A program made the translations under genes and the position numbers. 64,000 bases of DNA, from the NCBI GenBank assembly GCA_003170275.1, contig PNAM01000053.1, positions 1 to 64,000 on the forward strand. The letters are read 5' to 3'. Every line of letters starts with the position of its first letter. Positions within the stretch are counted from its first letter, which is position 1. Below are positions 30,992 through 39,669 of this stretch, piece by piece. Under the pieces are notes generated by a model. That model worked only from the letters and a program-made list of their open reading frames with translations, was not told where the DNA came from and ran no database searches. This DNA is from Myxococcales bacterium. Its GTDB lineage: Bacteria; Myxococcota_A; Polyangia; Palsa-1104.

Positions 30992-32278
30992 GTGATCTCG
31001 ACGCCGAGCACCCGACCGACCAAGCCAATCGTCGGATTCTGGCGAAAGTTGGGCCCAGGCCTGGTCACCGGCGCCTCCGACGATGATCCGAGCGGGATAG
31101 GAACCTATTCCCAGGTCGGCGCGCAGTTCGGCTTCACGATGCTCTGGACGATGCTCTTCTCGTACCCGCTCATGAGCGCGGTGCAGATGATCAGTGCGCG
31201 CATCGGGCGCACGACGGGGGAAGGCATCGCCGGGAACATCCGGCGCCACTATCCCGCATGGCTCCTCTATGCATTGGTCTCGTTGCTCCTCGCTGCCAAT
31301 GTGATCAACATCGGCGCAGACCTTGGCGCCATGGGCGCCGCGATTCAACTGCTCGTCGGTGGCCCCCACCTCGCCTATGTCGTCGCCGTCGCGGCGCTGT
31401 CGACGGTGCTGCAGGTGTTCGTGCCGTACCGCAAGTACGTTCGGTATTTGAAGTGGCTGACGCTTTCGCTGTTCGCCTACGTGGCGACGGTTGTGGTCGT
31501 GCACGTGCCGTGGGCAGCGGCGCTGCGGCAGACGGTTCTCCCATCTCTCGAATTCACGCGGGAATATCTGACGGCGTTCATCGCTGTCCTCGGGACGACC
31601 ATCAGCCCGTATCTGTTTTTCTGGCAAGCCTCTCAAGAGGTCGAGGACGTCGAAGCGTGTAAAGAGGAGCAGCCGCTCAGAGAGGCACCCCGCCAGGCGC
31701 CGGGTCAACTTGGGCGCATTCGAATCGATACCCTTCTCGGAATGGCGTTTTCCAACATCGTGGCGTGGGCGATCATCCTCACGACCGCCGCAACGCTGCA
31801 CGCCCATGGAAAGACGGACATCGCCACGGCTGAGCAGGCCGCCCAGGCGCTGGCCCCGCTGGCAGGACGACTCGCCTTGGTGCTGTTTGCCGCGGGGATC
31901 GTCGGAACCGGGCTGCTCGCAGTTCCGGTGCTTGCCGGATCTGCCGCCTACAGCGTTGGTGAGGCCCTGAAGTGGCCGGTTGGTCTCGAGCGAAAGCCGC
32001 GCCAGGCGCGCGGCTTCTATGCCGTCATCGCTGCCGCCACCATGGTCGGGGCAGTCCAAAACTTTCTGCACATCAACCCGATGAAGGCGCTCTTCTGGAC
32101 CGCCGTGATCAACGGCGTGGTCGCCGTGCCTGTCCTGGTGGTCATGATGCTGGTCAGTGGAAACGCCAAGGTGATGGGCAAGCTTGCGATCGGTGGGGCG
32201 TTGAAGACCTTCGGGTGGATCACGACCCTCGTGATGCTCGCGGCGGCGATCGGGATGTTCGTCACCATGGGTCGCTGA
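30992..32278 (+). CDS. Nramp-family transporter with altered metal-site motifs
   Basis: A 428-residue protein with about eleven helices. The N-terminus (GFWRKLGPGLVTGASDDDPSGIGTYSQVGAQFG) is Nramp-like, but the TM1 site DPGN reads D32-P33-S34-G35. TM6, which holds the metal-binding Met of MPHN in Mn/Fe transporters, reads TTISPYLFFWQASQE without Met. These changes occur in a large soil-bacterial subgroup annotated as divalent metal cation transporters and resemble Nramp-related magnesium transporters, so the substrate may be Mg2+ or Mn2+ and not Fe2+ (inference). GTG 30992 is the start, six bases after the preceding gene. Confidence 0.85.
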   Translation: MISTPSTRPTKPIVGFWRKLGPGLVTGASDDDPSGIGTYSQVGAQFGFTMLWTMLFSYPLMSAVQMISARIGRTTGEGIAGNIRRHYPAWLLYALVSLLLAANVINIGADLGAMGAAIQLLVGGPHLAYVVAVAALSTVLQVFVPYRKYVRYLKWLTLSLFAYVATVVVVHVPWAAALRQTVLPSLEFTREYLTAFIAVLGTTISPYLFFWQASQEVEDVEACKEEQPLREAPRQAPGQLGRIRIDTLLGMAFSNIVAWAIILTTAATLHAHGKTDIATAEQAAQALAPLAGRLALVLFAAGIVGTGLLAVPVLAGSAAYSVGEALKWPVGLERKPRQARGFYAVIAAATMVGAVQNFLHINPMKALFWTAVINGVVAVPVLVVMMLVSGNAKVMGKLAIGGALKTFGWITTLVMLAAAIGMFVTMGR

Positions 32279-32350
32279 TCGAGCTGGCGACGGCAAGCCC
32301 GGCACGCTCGTTGCTACCCTAGGGGTCACACGTTTCAAAGGAGACCACCA

Positions 32351-32536
32351 ATGGGCGAGTTCATCGACAAGACCAAGGGCAGGATCAAGCAAGCGGCAGG
32401 CGACCTGACTGGCAACAAGTCGCTCAAGCGACAAGGCCAGCGCGACGAGAGCGCGGGCAAGGTCAAAGGCGCGATCGCCGACGTCAAGGGAGCCGTGAAG
32501 GACGTGGGTCACGCGATCAAGGATGCCGTGAAGTAA
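32351..32536 (+). CDS. CsbD-family stress protein
   Basis: Sixty-one residues, matching the CsbD fold: DKTKGRIKQAAGDLTGNKSL then QRDESAGKVKGAIADVKGA. These small, very soluble proteins are induced by general stress in many bacteria; the mechanism is unknown. AAAGGAG nine bases before ATG is an excellent RBS. CCCTAGGG at about 32318 is a palindrome in the promoter region. A 27-residue membrane peptide gene follows after 29 bases, probably in the same transcript. Confidence 0.85.
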   Translation: MGEFIDKTKGRIKQAAGDLTGNKSLKRQGQRDESAGKVKGAIADVKGAVKDVGHAIKDAVK

Positions 32537-32565
32537 CAAACGCTACGACAAAGGAGCAACACATC

Positions 32566-32649
32566 ATGAGCACATCAATGATCTTGATTCTGGTCCTGCT
32601 TGCGGTCTTCGCGTTCGGCGGCGGTGGGTTCTACTTGAGCAGGCGGTAG
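32566..32649 (+). CDS. 27-residue single-helix membrane peptide
   Basis: The peptide has MSTSM, a hydrophobic helix ILILVLLAVFAFGGGGFYL, then SRR and stop. AAAGGAG at 32550-32556 gives a strong RBS, and the gene follows CsbD by 29 bases. Very similar Gly-rich mini-proteins accompany CsbD or stress genes in proteobacteria (recollection, not checked). It is too short for most gene finders. Confidence 0.65.
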   Translation: MSTSMILILVLLAVFAFGGGGFYLSRR

Positions 32650-32670
32650 CGCCGCGGCTTCGTCGAAGGT

Positions 32671-33303
32671 CTATTTGGTCAACTCGTCGAGCGCTTTCAG
32701 CGTCTCGCGCGCACCGCGCGCATCGCCGGGAGCTTCGGAGGTGAGCTGGCGAAGCTTGGATGCGGTCGTCTTCATTTCCAGCGGGAGATCGATCTTGAGG
32801 TATTTTGCGATGCGGCGCTTAAAGGTCTTGCCCGCGATCGCGACCAGCGCCTTGCCGTAGGAGCTCCAGGCCTCCAGGTTCTTCGGATCCACCTGCGCGG
32901 CCTCGCGCGTGGCGCGGAAGGAGCGCCTTCCGTCTTCGCCCTTCTTCGTCCCCCAGCTGTCGTAATGCTCGGCCAACAAGCCTTCGAGTCCCGATTGGAT
33001 CGTATAGGCCTCGCTGCGCAGCTTTTTCGGGCATTGGTTGCATCGGGACAGGTTGCCGAGCTCGGCGAGCTGTTTTTCGACGGTGGCCTCGTCGGTGACG
33101 GGAGCTTTGTTCTGCTTGTCCTTCAGCCGCTTCTTCAGCTGGGTGAGCTCTTGCCGGTAGCCGGCGAGCTTCGAGCGTAGCTCGGTGCAGCTGAGCTTCT
33201 CGGGGCACAGCCCGGGTGGCGGCTGCGTCTCTGCCCATGCGATCGTACCGGCGCCGCTACAGATGAGGAGCGTTGTAATCCGCAGCCTGATCGAGCTGCT
33301 CAT
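32671..33303 (-). CDS. secreted coiled-coil protein of unknown function
   Basis: A 210-residue protein with signal peptide (cleaved after TIAWA). A central helix-rich region (CTELRSKLAGYRQELTQLKKRLKDKQNK) forms a coiled coil, followed by a CxxC pair (RCNQCPKKLRSEAYTIQSG), then a TPR-like segment (AAQVDPKNLEAWSSYGKALVAIAGKTFKRR). No family recognised. Start ATG 33303 is chosen because it begins a good signal peptide. It is divergent from the 33311 gene fragment. Confidence 0.6.
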   Translation of the reverse strand: MSSSIRLRITTLLICSGAGTIAWAETQPPPGLCPEKLSCTELRSKLAGYRQELTQLKKRLKDKQNKAPVTDEATVEKQLAELGNLSRCNQCPKKLRSEAYTIQSGLEGLLAEHYDSWGTKKGEDGRRSFRATREAAQVDPKNLEAWSSYGKALVAIAGKTFKRRIAKYLKIDLPLEMKTTASKLRQLTSEAPGDARGARETLKALDELTK

Positions 33304-33310
33304 GTGCTGA

Positions 33311-33514
33311 GCGTACCGCATCCGCACGGCACTGGTGAATCTCCGAGAGTCGGCACTCGACAACCAGCCGTTGTTCGACGGAGCGCTCTATTTCGCCGGC
33401 TACGACGGCCACGAGTGGATGGCGCGCGTCGACGTGGACAGCGGCGCCGTCGAGCCTTGGGATCGGACGCGACTACAGGTCGCTTCGCCGCCGCCGATGA
33501 CCCGGGTGGAGGTA
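33311..33514 (+). pseudogene. C-terminal fragment of a propeller-type protein
   Basis: From a stop codon at 33308, an open frame without a proper start reads TALVNLRESALDNQPLFDG and then YFAGYDGHEWMARVDVDSG, similar to one WD40/PD40-type blade. It is in the same frame as the lipoprotein that starts at 33515, but that gene has its own signal peptide and RBS. It is probably the remaining piece of a lost neighbour, or the old 3' end of a gene cut by deletion. Confidence 0.35.
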
Positions 33515-34873
33515 CGGATGCGCGTGCTGGCGTTGGCGATCATGTTGTGCGGTGCGGGCTGCGCGGTCGGCGTGGCGGGAGCTCCGGTCACCGGAGACGG
33601 AGCGGCGCCGGCGGGATGGGTCGCCGTCAGACAGAACCAGGCGAGCCTGGCTGCGCAGCCGAACGGGTCCAAGCCGGACGGGCCGGTGCCGCTGGTTGGT
33701 GGACGGCTCGCGCTGGCGGGCGTGACGTCGGATGATCAGGCCGTCTACCTCGACGAGCGGCCCGGGTCGCTGAGCGCGATTCCGCTCGGCGGCGGCGCGA
33801 TCGTGCCGATCGCCGAGCACGTCGCGTCGGACAACGTGCGCGTGCGTGCGAACCTGGTGCTGGTGTGGCAGGACCTCGATCCGCAAAGCGGCGCGGGGAC
33901 CCTCTTGTTGTGGAGCGCCGGGCAGCCGGCTCGCGTGCTCTCGCGATCGTCGGTCGCGGGCTGGGCGGACGCCTCGCCCGACGGCTCGGCCATCTGGTAC
34001 ACCGACAACGCCGCCGCCGACGGGCGGAGCGCGGACGTGGTGATCGAGCGGCCCGCTCCCCACGCTTCGTCCAACGAGCTGCCCGCGATCGGGCTGGCCG
34101 CCGTCGTGCGGATCCACCTGCGCCCGGACTGCATGCCCGAGGTCGGCCTGATCGCCCCGCACCTGCTGGTCGCCGACTGCGGCGCGGGCGCTGGGCTCCG
34201 CCAGGTCCGGCTGTTCGACATCGATCGCGGCGAGCTGCTGGCGCCCAACGAGGCGGTGGACCGCGCGCGCTGGCTGCCCGCCTCCAACGCGATGCTCTAT
34301 CGCTCGTGGGACGGCAACCTGCGCCGCTGGTCGATCGCCGACCGGTCGGCGATCACCCTGTTCGAAGGGATCGTCAGCGTCGAAGCGGTCTCGCCCGACG
34401 GCGCGGACGCGTTGGTGACGACCCACCAGGACTGGAAGACGGGTCACACCGATCTGCGGCGCGTGTCGACCACCGTCCCCGGACCGTTGGTGGCGATCCG
34501 CGCCACCTCCGACCTGTCGCTCGCCGCCGACGCCTTCACCAGCGACGGAGCGCGCACGCTGTTCTTCACCGGCGACACGCCCGGTTCGGGGATCCTGAAC
34601 GCCGCGCCGCTCGACAGCTCGCCGTCGGTTCCGATCGCCTACGAGGCGTTCCTGGCGCGCGCCGCGCATGACCGCGTGGTGCTCTACGGCGACGCCTTCG
34701 ACGCCCTCGACGGCGCGCACGGCCGGGTCGACCTGCACGTGACCAACCTGGCGACCAATGATCCGTCGCGCAGCCTGGCCCGCGCCGCCGACGTCGCGCT
34801 GTTCCTGAACGCCGCCCGCGACCGCGTGGTCTACACCGGCACCGGCGGCCTGTTCGTGAGCGACTCGTTCTAA
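33515..34873 (+). CDS. lipoprotein beta-propeller (TolB/PD40-like)
   Basis: A 452-residue lipoprotein (LCGAGC, lipid Cys15). The rest consists of beta-propeller-like blades with the repeated pattern (A/S)-x-(A/S)PDG-(S/A): GWADASPDGSAIWYTD, EAVSPDGADALVT, ADAFTSDGARTLFFTGD, plus DRVVLYGDAFDALDG. This PD40/TolB type usually binds peptides or cell-wall partners. Start ATG 33515 follows GGAGG by six bases. It is convergent with the TPR kinase, with eight bases between the stop codons. Confidence 0.7.
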   Translation, partial: RMRVLALAIMLCGAGCAVGVAGAPVTGDGAAPAGWVAVRQNQASLAAQPNGSKPDGPVPLVGGRLALAGVTSDDQAVYLDERPGSLSAIPLGGGAIVPIAEHVASDNVRVRANLVLVWQDLDPQSGAGTLLLWSAGQPARVLSRSSVAGWADASPDGSAIWYTDNAAADGRSADVVIERPAPHASSNELPAIGLAAVVRIHLRPDCMPEVGLIAPHLLVADCGAGAGLRQVRLFDIDRGELLAPNEAVDRARWLPASNAMLYRSWDGNLRRWSIADRSAITLFEGIVSVEAVSPDGADALVTTHQDWKTGHTDLRRVSTTVPGPLVAIRATSDLSLAADAFTSDGARTLFFTGDTPGSGILNAAPLDSSPSVPIAYEAFLARAAHDRVVLYGDAFDALDGAHGRVDLHVTNLATNDPSRSLARAADVALFLNAARDRVVYTGTGGLFVSDSF

Positions 34874-34881
34874 CGCGTCGG

Positions 34882-36936
34882 TTAGAACAGGTCGTCGAAC
34901 GAGGCCTTGTGCGGGGTGGAGCGGGGCGGGGCGGGGACGCTGCGCTTGGTTGTGGCGCCGGCGCGCGGGGCGGGGAGCTTGCCGCTGAAGAGGGCCCGCG
35001 TGACCAGCGCGAGCCGGCCGGCCGGGAGGCCGCGTTGGTTGGTCTCGCCGGCGATCTCGACGACGTGGTGGTAGACGTCTTTCGCCTCGTCGTCGCGGTG
35101 CAGCAGCACCAGCGCGTCGGCGCGCGCGAGCTGCGCGGCGGGCGTGGTGGGCGAGATGCTCACCGCGCGCGTCGCCTCGCTCAGCGCGAGCGGGCCGTTG
35201 CGCTTCTCCAGCGCGCGCTCGGCGAGCAGCACGTGCGACCAGATCAGATCGGGATCCTTGCGCAGCGCCTCTTCCGCCAGGCGGGTGGCCTGATCGTCCA
35301 TGCGCGCGGCGTGCAGCGTGAGCGCGTACTCGTCGAGGATCGCCGGCTCGCCGGGTGCGAGCGCGAGCGCGCGGCGGTATTCGTCGAGCGCCCGATCCTC
35401 GGCGCCGGTGCTGGCGTACATCGAGGCGGCGGCGGAGATCGGCACCCACCAGTTGGGATCGGCCTGCTCGGCGCGGCGCAACTCGGCGACCGCGTCGTCG
35501 GTGCGGCTCTGGCGGAAGCGCGCCGCCGCCAAGCCGAGATGCGCCGCCGCCCAGTCCGGCTCGACGGCGAGGATCGCGGCGAACCCGCTCGCGGCCGCCT
35601 CGAGCTGCCCGCGTAAGAGCGCGACCTGGGCGGCGCACAAGCGAGCCGCGGCCAGCCAATGGGCGGGCGCCCCCGGCTGCCCGCTCGCGTGCTCGAAGTC
35701 CACGCGCGCGACCTCCCAGCCGTCGACGTCGCCGAGCAGCGCGCGCGTCGAGCCGCTCCCGTCGTGTTGGCGGGCGAGCTGGCGCAGCCCGACCGCCGGC
35801 GCGCGCGGCGCGGTCGGCTCCGGTCGAACGATCGGCGCGATGGGCGCGGGCCACATCGCTCTGGCGCCCACGGCGATCGCGATCGCGACGACCAGCCCGA
35901 CGCCGAGCGCGCGCCACCGTCGCGGCGCGGGGACCGTCGGTGGAGGTGGCGCGAGCTCGCCGCGCACCGGCGTCGGCAGGGTCGCGCTGGCAGCCGGCGC
36001 CGATCGCGCGGGTGGCACGCGCGTCGGCGGAATCGCCTGGTCAGGCTCGAGGCTGACCGCCTCCAGCAGCGCGGTGCGCAGCGCGCGCGCACTGGCGAAG
36101 CGATTGGCGGGATCGCGCCCGAGCGCCTGCTCGATCACCGCGGTCAACGCGGGCGGGAGGTGCGGCGCGATCGAGCCCAGCGAGATCGGCTCCTCGGTGA
36201 GCTTCTTCGCGTACAGCTCGGGCAGCGTCTGCGCGTGGAACAGCAGCTGCCCGCTGAGCGCCTCGTACAAGACCGCGCCGACGCTGTAGACGTCCGCGCG
36301 CGGATCGGGCGCGGCGCCGCGCAGCTGCTCGGGCGGCGCGTAGAGCGGCGTGCCCACGCCGTTGCCCGCGTCGGTGAGGCGCTCGGCGCCCGGACCGGGA
36401 CGCTGCGCGGCGGCGATCCCGAAGTCGAGGATCTTGGGCGCATCGTCGGGCGCGCACAGAAACAGGTTCGCGGGCTTGAGATCGCGATGCACGATGCCCG
36501 CCGCGTGCGCCGCCGCCAGCCCCTCGAGCGCGCGCGCCATCAGACGCACCGCGACCTGCGGCGCGAGACGCCCGCGCTTCAAGCGATCCGCCAGCGATTC
36601 GCCGTTCAACCGCTCCATCACCAGGAACGGGAGCTGCTGGTGCCAGCCGGTGTCGTGGACCGTCACCAGCGTCGGGTGCGCGAGCGCCGCGGCCGAGCGC
36701 GCCTCGCGCAGGAACCGCTCGATCAGCTTGGGGTCCGCGGCCAGCCCGGCACGCACCACCTTGACCGCCACCTGGCGCTGCAGCGTCTCGTCGGTGGCCA
36801 GGTACACCGCGCCCATCCCACCGGCGCCCAACACCGCGTCCAATCGATAGCGGTTCGCGAGCAGGGTCCCGACGAGCGCCTCGGGAGACGCGTCGCCCCC
36901 GGGGCCGCCGCTGCCGTGCGTCGAGTCCAGTTCCAC
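34882..36936 (-). CDS. Ser/Thr protein kinase with TM helix and periplasmic TPR domain
   Basis: About 684 residues. The kinase domain (~20-290) is complete: GAGGMGAVYLA, VAVKVV, HRDLKPANLF, DFGIA and GTPLYAPPEQ. A Pro/Ala linker and one helix (~355-375, ALGVGLVVAIAIAVGARAMW) lead to an extracytoplasmic region of about eight tetratricopeptide-like repeats (~400-640; for example QVALLRGQLEAAASGFAAIL, EDRALDEYRRALALAPGEP). The kinase would sense cell-surface partners through the TPRs. GTG 36936 (VELDSTHG) is the likely start; the frame continues to 37029. The C-terminal tail KASFDDLF is short and acidic. Confidence 0.85.
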   Translation of the reverse strand: MELDSTHGSGGPGGDASPEALVGTLLANRYRLDAVLGAGGMGAVYLATDETLQRQVAVKVVRAGLAADPKLIERFLREARSAAALAHPTLVTVHDTGWHQQLPFLVMERLNGESLADRLKRGRLAPQVAVRLMARALEGLAAAHAAGIVHRDLKPANLFLCAPDDAPKILDFGIAAAQRPGPGAERLTDAGNGVGTPLYAPPEQLRGAAPDPRADVYSVGAVLYEALSGQLLFHAQTLPELYAKKLTEEPISLGSIAPHLPPALTAVIEQALGRDPANRFASARALRTALLEAVSLEPDQAIPPTRVPPARSAPAASATLPTPVRGELAPPPPTVPAPRRWRALGVGLVVAIAIAVGARAMWPAPIAPIVRPEPTAPRAPAVGLRQLARQHDGSGSTRALLGDVDGWEVARVDFEHASGQPGAPAHWLAAARLCAAQVALLRGQLEAAASGFAAILAVEPDWAAAHLGLAAARFRQSRTDDAVAELRRAEQADPNWWVPISAAASMYASTGAEDRALDEYRRALALAPGEPAILDEYALTLHAARMDDQATRLAEEALRKDPDLIWSHVLLAERALEKRNGPLALSEATRAVSISPTTPAAQLARADALVLLHRDDEAKDVYHHVVEIAGETNQRGLPAGRLALVTRALFSGKLPAPRAGATTKRSVPAPPRSTPHKASFDDLF

Positions 36937-37049
36937 CCGAGCCGATGCTACACCAACTGCGTGCGGGCGGCCGCGTGGCGTGGCGCCTCGGGCGCGGGGC
37001 GCTACGCCGCAGGAGACTCGCGCCCCCACGGCTGCACACGACTGTGTCC

Positions 37050-37059
37050 ACTCGCGAGT
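37050..37059. promoter_or_regulatory. 10-bp palindrome in a divergent promoter region
   Basis: ACTCGCGAGT is a perfect palindrome between the divergent starts at 36936 and 37148, next to a relatively AT-rich CATCATTAACTATG stretch. It may be an operator, but the evidence is weak. Confidence 0.25.
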
Positions 37060-37147
37060 CCATCATTAACTATGCGGCCCTGCGCGTGGGGGCGGGGTCC
37101 GGGTCCCGGCACGGGCCCACGGCCCAACACCTGCTTGCATCGAGCCC

Positions 37148-39319
37148 ATGCGTGTCGTGCGTCGGCTGTTTTGTCTGTTCGCGCTGATAGCGGTTGCGGC
37201 TGCGCCGGCGTGCAGTTGCAACAATCAGGGTCGGGTCGGGGGGCCTGGCGGGCCGGGTAGCGACGGAGGGCCGCCCGCGATCGGATCGCTGTCGATCGAT
37301 CCGGCCGACGTCACCCTCGATCTGGTCATGGGCGCCGCGCCGCCGACCGCCAGCTTCACGGTCACGCAGCACGCCGCGGATGGCGACCACGACGTCACCG
37401 GGCAGTGCACCTTCACGCTCGCCGACACCACGCTCGGAGTGATGAACGGCGCCGTGTTCACCGCCGGCACCGCGCACGGTGGCACCACCTCGCTGGTCGC
37501 CAACCTGAACGGCGCCATCGCGCAGGCGAACATCCACGTCAAGGTGCACGCGACCTTCTCCACGCCGGACTGCACCGGCTGCACGTTCCCGGCGCCCGGC
37601 GCGCCCGCCTGCGGTGCGGCCAACACGCAGCCGAACGTGGTCTATCCGCTCGACGGCGTGCTGCTGCCGCCGAACATGGACATCATCACCATCCAGTGGA
37701 TGCCCGGGAACGGTAACACGCAGTTCGAGGTCGATCTCAGCAACGCTGCGACCGACGTGAAGATCAACACCAAATGCGCGCCCACGGTGGACACGCGCAG
37801 CCAGATGTCCGGCGGGTGCAAGCTCGACCTGACCAACGCGATGTGGACCTTCGTGGCCGGCTCGAACAAGGGCGGCGACCCGGTGAAGGTCACGGTGCAG
37901 GGCACTTCGGATGGAACGTGCGCGGCGCCCGGCGCGAACAGCGTCGCGATGTCCTTCTCGGAGGACGACGTGGCGGGCGGCATCTACTACTGGAAGTCGA
38001 CGGTCTCCGCCATGGGAACCGGCGGTCAGATCTGGCGCAAGGCGTTCGGCGATCAGACCGCCGAGGAGCAGATCACCGGCGTGGGCGGGATCGGCGGCAC
38101 CTGCAACGGCTGCCACTCGCTGTCGCGCGACGGGCTGCGCATGGTCATCAACTCCGACGACGCGGATTCGGACGACGAGTACACGGACGTGAAATCGGGG
38201 CTGGTCGATGTCGGAAAGAAGGCGTTCGTAAATCCCATGGACCCGCAGGGACCGCCCGGCTTCCAGACCTTCAACCCCGACCACACCTTGTTCCTCGGCA
38301 CCAACGGCCTTGGCAACGGCAAGAGCATCGCAGGCAACGGATTTGGCGGCGGCGGCGGCGGGATCACTATCGCCAGTAATCAGTTTTTTCTCTGGGACGG
38401 CAACAGCGCCATGCTCTCCAATCCCAACTTCGCGACCGGGTCGTCGACCGCCACCCAGCGGGTCACCCAACCGGATTGGTCGGCGGATGGCAAGAACGTG
38501 GTGTTCATCGCGCCCGCGTCGGTGGCCACCTGGACCGGCGCGCACGGCAATCCCAACGATGACGATCATGTGACCGGCGGCAGCCTGTGGATGATGCCCT
38601 ACCTGGGCACCGGCATGTTCGGACCACCGGCCGAGTTGCTCCATTCAATGGGCGAGAATAACTATTATCCCGGGTATTCACCGGACGGGGGTTTCATCGT
38701 CTTCAATCGAGTCGACATGCAGCCCGCGCCCGACTTTCCGAACAACGACAGCTTCTCCAATCCGAAGGCGCGCGTGTGGGTGCTGCCGACGGCTGCCGGG
38801 GCGACGCCGATCGACTGCGCGGCGCTCAACGGCTCCGGCGACCTGTCCAACTCGTGGCCGCGTTGGTCGCCGTTCATCCAGACCTACAAGGGCTCGAAGC
38901 TCTTGTGGGTCACCTTCTCGTCGACGCGCGACTACGGCCTCCTGGTGCGCAACGCCGCGCCGGTCAACGGCCAGGCGCAGGTGCAGTGCTATCCGCCCGA
39001 CTCGGCGGAGTCTCCCGGCGGCACCCACGGCACGCCCTTTCCCGCCAACTGCCGGCAGCCGCAGCTGTGGATGGCGGCGATCAACCTGACCACGGCGGAG
39101 GTCATGGGGACCGTCGACCCGTCGTCGCCGCCCTTCTGGCTGCCGTTCCAGGACATCACCACGCACAACCACACCGCGCAGTGGACCTCGACGGTGGTGA
39201 CCACGCCGCCGCCGGACGGCGGGACGTGCCTGATGGGCGGCGAGGACTGCACCAAGGCGCCCAACAATTGCTGCGACACGCTGGTGTGCACCGCCAACGG
39301 CACCTGCGGGATCCTCTGA
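37148..39319 (+). CDS. lipoprotein with CxxCH motif and PD40 propeller
   Basis: A 723-residue protein with a lipoprotein signal (APACSC). A Gly/Pro linker and an immunoglobulin-like domain (~45-135) are followed by a heme-c-like motif Cys319-x2-Cys322-His323 (GGTCNGCHSLSRDGLRM). From ~325 it is a PD40 propeller with blades PDWSADGKNVVFI, YYPGYSPDGGFIVFNR and SWPRWSPFIQTYKG. The C-terminal ~50 residues are a Cys-rich knot (CLMGGEDCTKAPNNCCDTLVC). The combination is common in myxobacteria, where its function is unknown. The start of the next gene overlaps its stop codon. Confidence 0.75.
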   Translation: MRVVRRLFCLFALIAVAAAPACSCNNQGRVGGPGGPGSDGGPPAIGSLSIDPADVTLDLVMGAAPPTASFTVTQHAADGDHDVTGQCTFTLADTTLGVMNGAVFTAGTAHGGTTSLVANLNGAIAQANIHVKVHATFSTPDCTGCTFPAPGAPACGAANTQPNVVYPLDGVLLPPNMDIITIQWMPGNGNTQFEVDLSNAATDVKINTKCAPTVDTRSQMSGGCKLDLTNAMWTFVAGSNKGGDPVKVTVQGTSDGTCAAPGANSVAMSFSEDDVAGGIYYWKSTVSAMGTGGQIWRKAFGDQTAEEQITGVGGIGGTCNGCHSLSRDGLRMVINSDDADSDDEYTDVKSGLVDVGKKAFVNPMDPQGPPGFQTFNPDHTLFLGTNGLGNGKSIAGNGFGGGGGGITIASNQFFLWDGNSAMLSNPNFATGSSTATQRVTQPDWSADGKNVVFIAPASVATWTGAHGNPNDDDHVTGGSLWMMPYLGTGMFGPPAELLHSMGENNYYPGYSPDGGFIVFNRVDMQPAPDFPNNDSFSNPKARVWVLPTAAGATPIDCAALNGSGDLSNSWPRWSPFIQTYKGSKLLWVTFSSTRDYGLLVRNAAPVNGQAQVQCYPPDSAESPGGTHGTPFPANCRQPQLWMAAINLTTAEVMGTVDPSSPPFWLPFQDITTHNHTAQWTSTVVTTPPPDGGTCLMGGEDCTKAPNNCCDTLVCTANGTCGIL

Positions 39320-39669
39320 TGGTGATGGACGATTCCGAGCTGGACGTGCCGATCCGCAATCCGGTCCTGCCGTGGGTCGTCGCCGTGGCGGTCGCGTTGG
39401 GCGCGCTCGTGGTGTGCGTTTTGGAGGCGCAGCGGGTCGAGGCCGAGGGAGCCAAGGCCGTCGCGGCGACCATTGCGACCGCGGAGGCCCGCGCGCGGTT
39501 GAGCGACCTCGACAAGATCAGGCGGACGCTCGAGGTGCGCGTGCAGCAGCTCGAGCGCGAGCGCGAGCTCACCACCGCGATCGCCCAGGCGCCCCAAGCC
39601 GCGTCGTCGCCGCACAAGGCGCCGCTCGCCAAGAAGGCCGCCCGGGGAAGACGACGAAAGAAGGGTTAG
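39319..39669 (+). CDS. single-pass membrane protein with coiled coil
   Basis: A 116-residue protein. After 14 polar residues, one helix (~17-37: VLPWVVAVAVALGALVVCVLEAQ) precedes a coiled coil (~40-85: RARLSDLDKIRRTLEVRVQQLERERELTTAI) and a very basic tail (KKAARGRRRKKG). It overlaps the preceding stop by one base, so both are made from one transcript; it could anchor the propeller lipoprotein system in the inner membrane. No family recognised. Its stop interlocks with that of the convergent MYXO-CTERM gene. Confidence 0.6.
   Translation: MVMDDSELDVPIRNPVLPWVVAVAVALGALVVCVLEAQRVEAEGAKAVAATIATAEARARLSDLDKIRRTLEVRVQQLERERELTTAIAQAPQAASSPHKAPLAKKAARGRRRKKG

Noticed and set aside
29270-32539. 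A 1,089-codon minus-strand open frame opposite the AsmA-like, PG-binding and Nramp genes
   Set aside because: Same reason: no motif, and the opposite strand has clear families with RBS.
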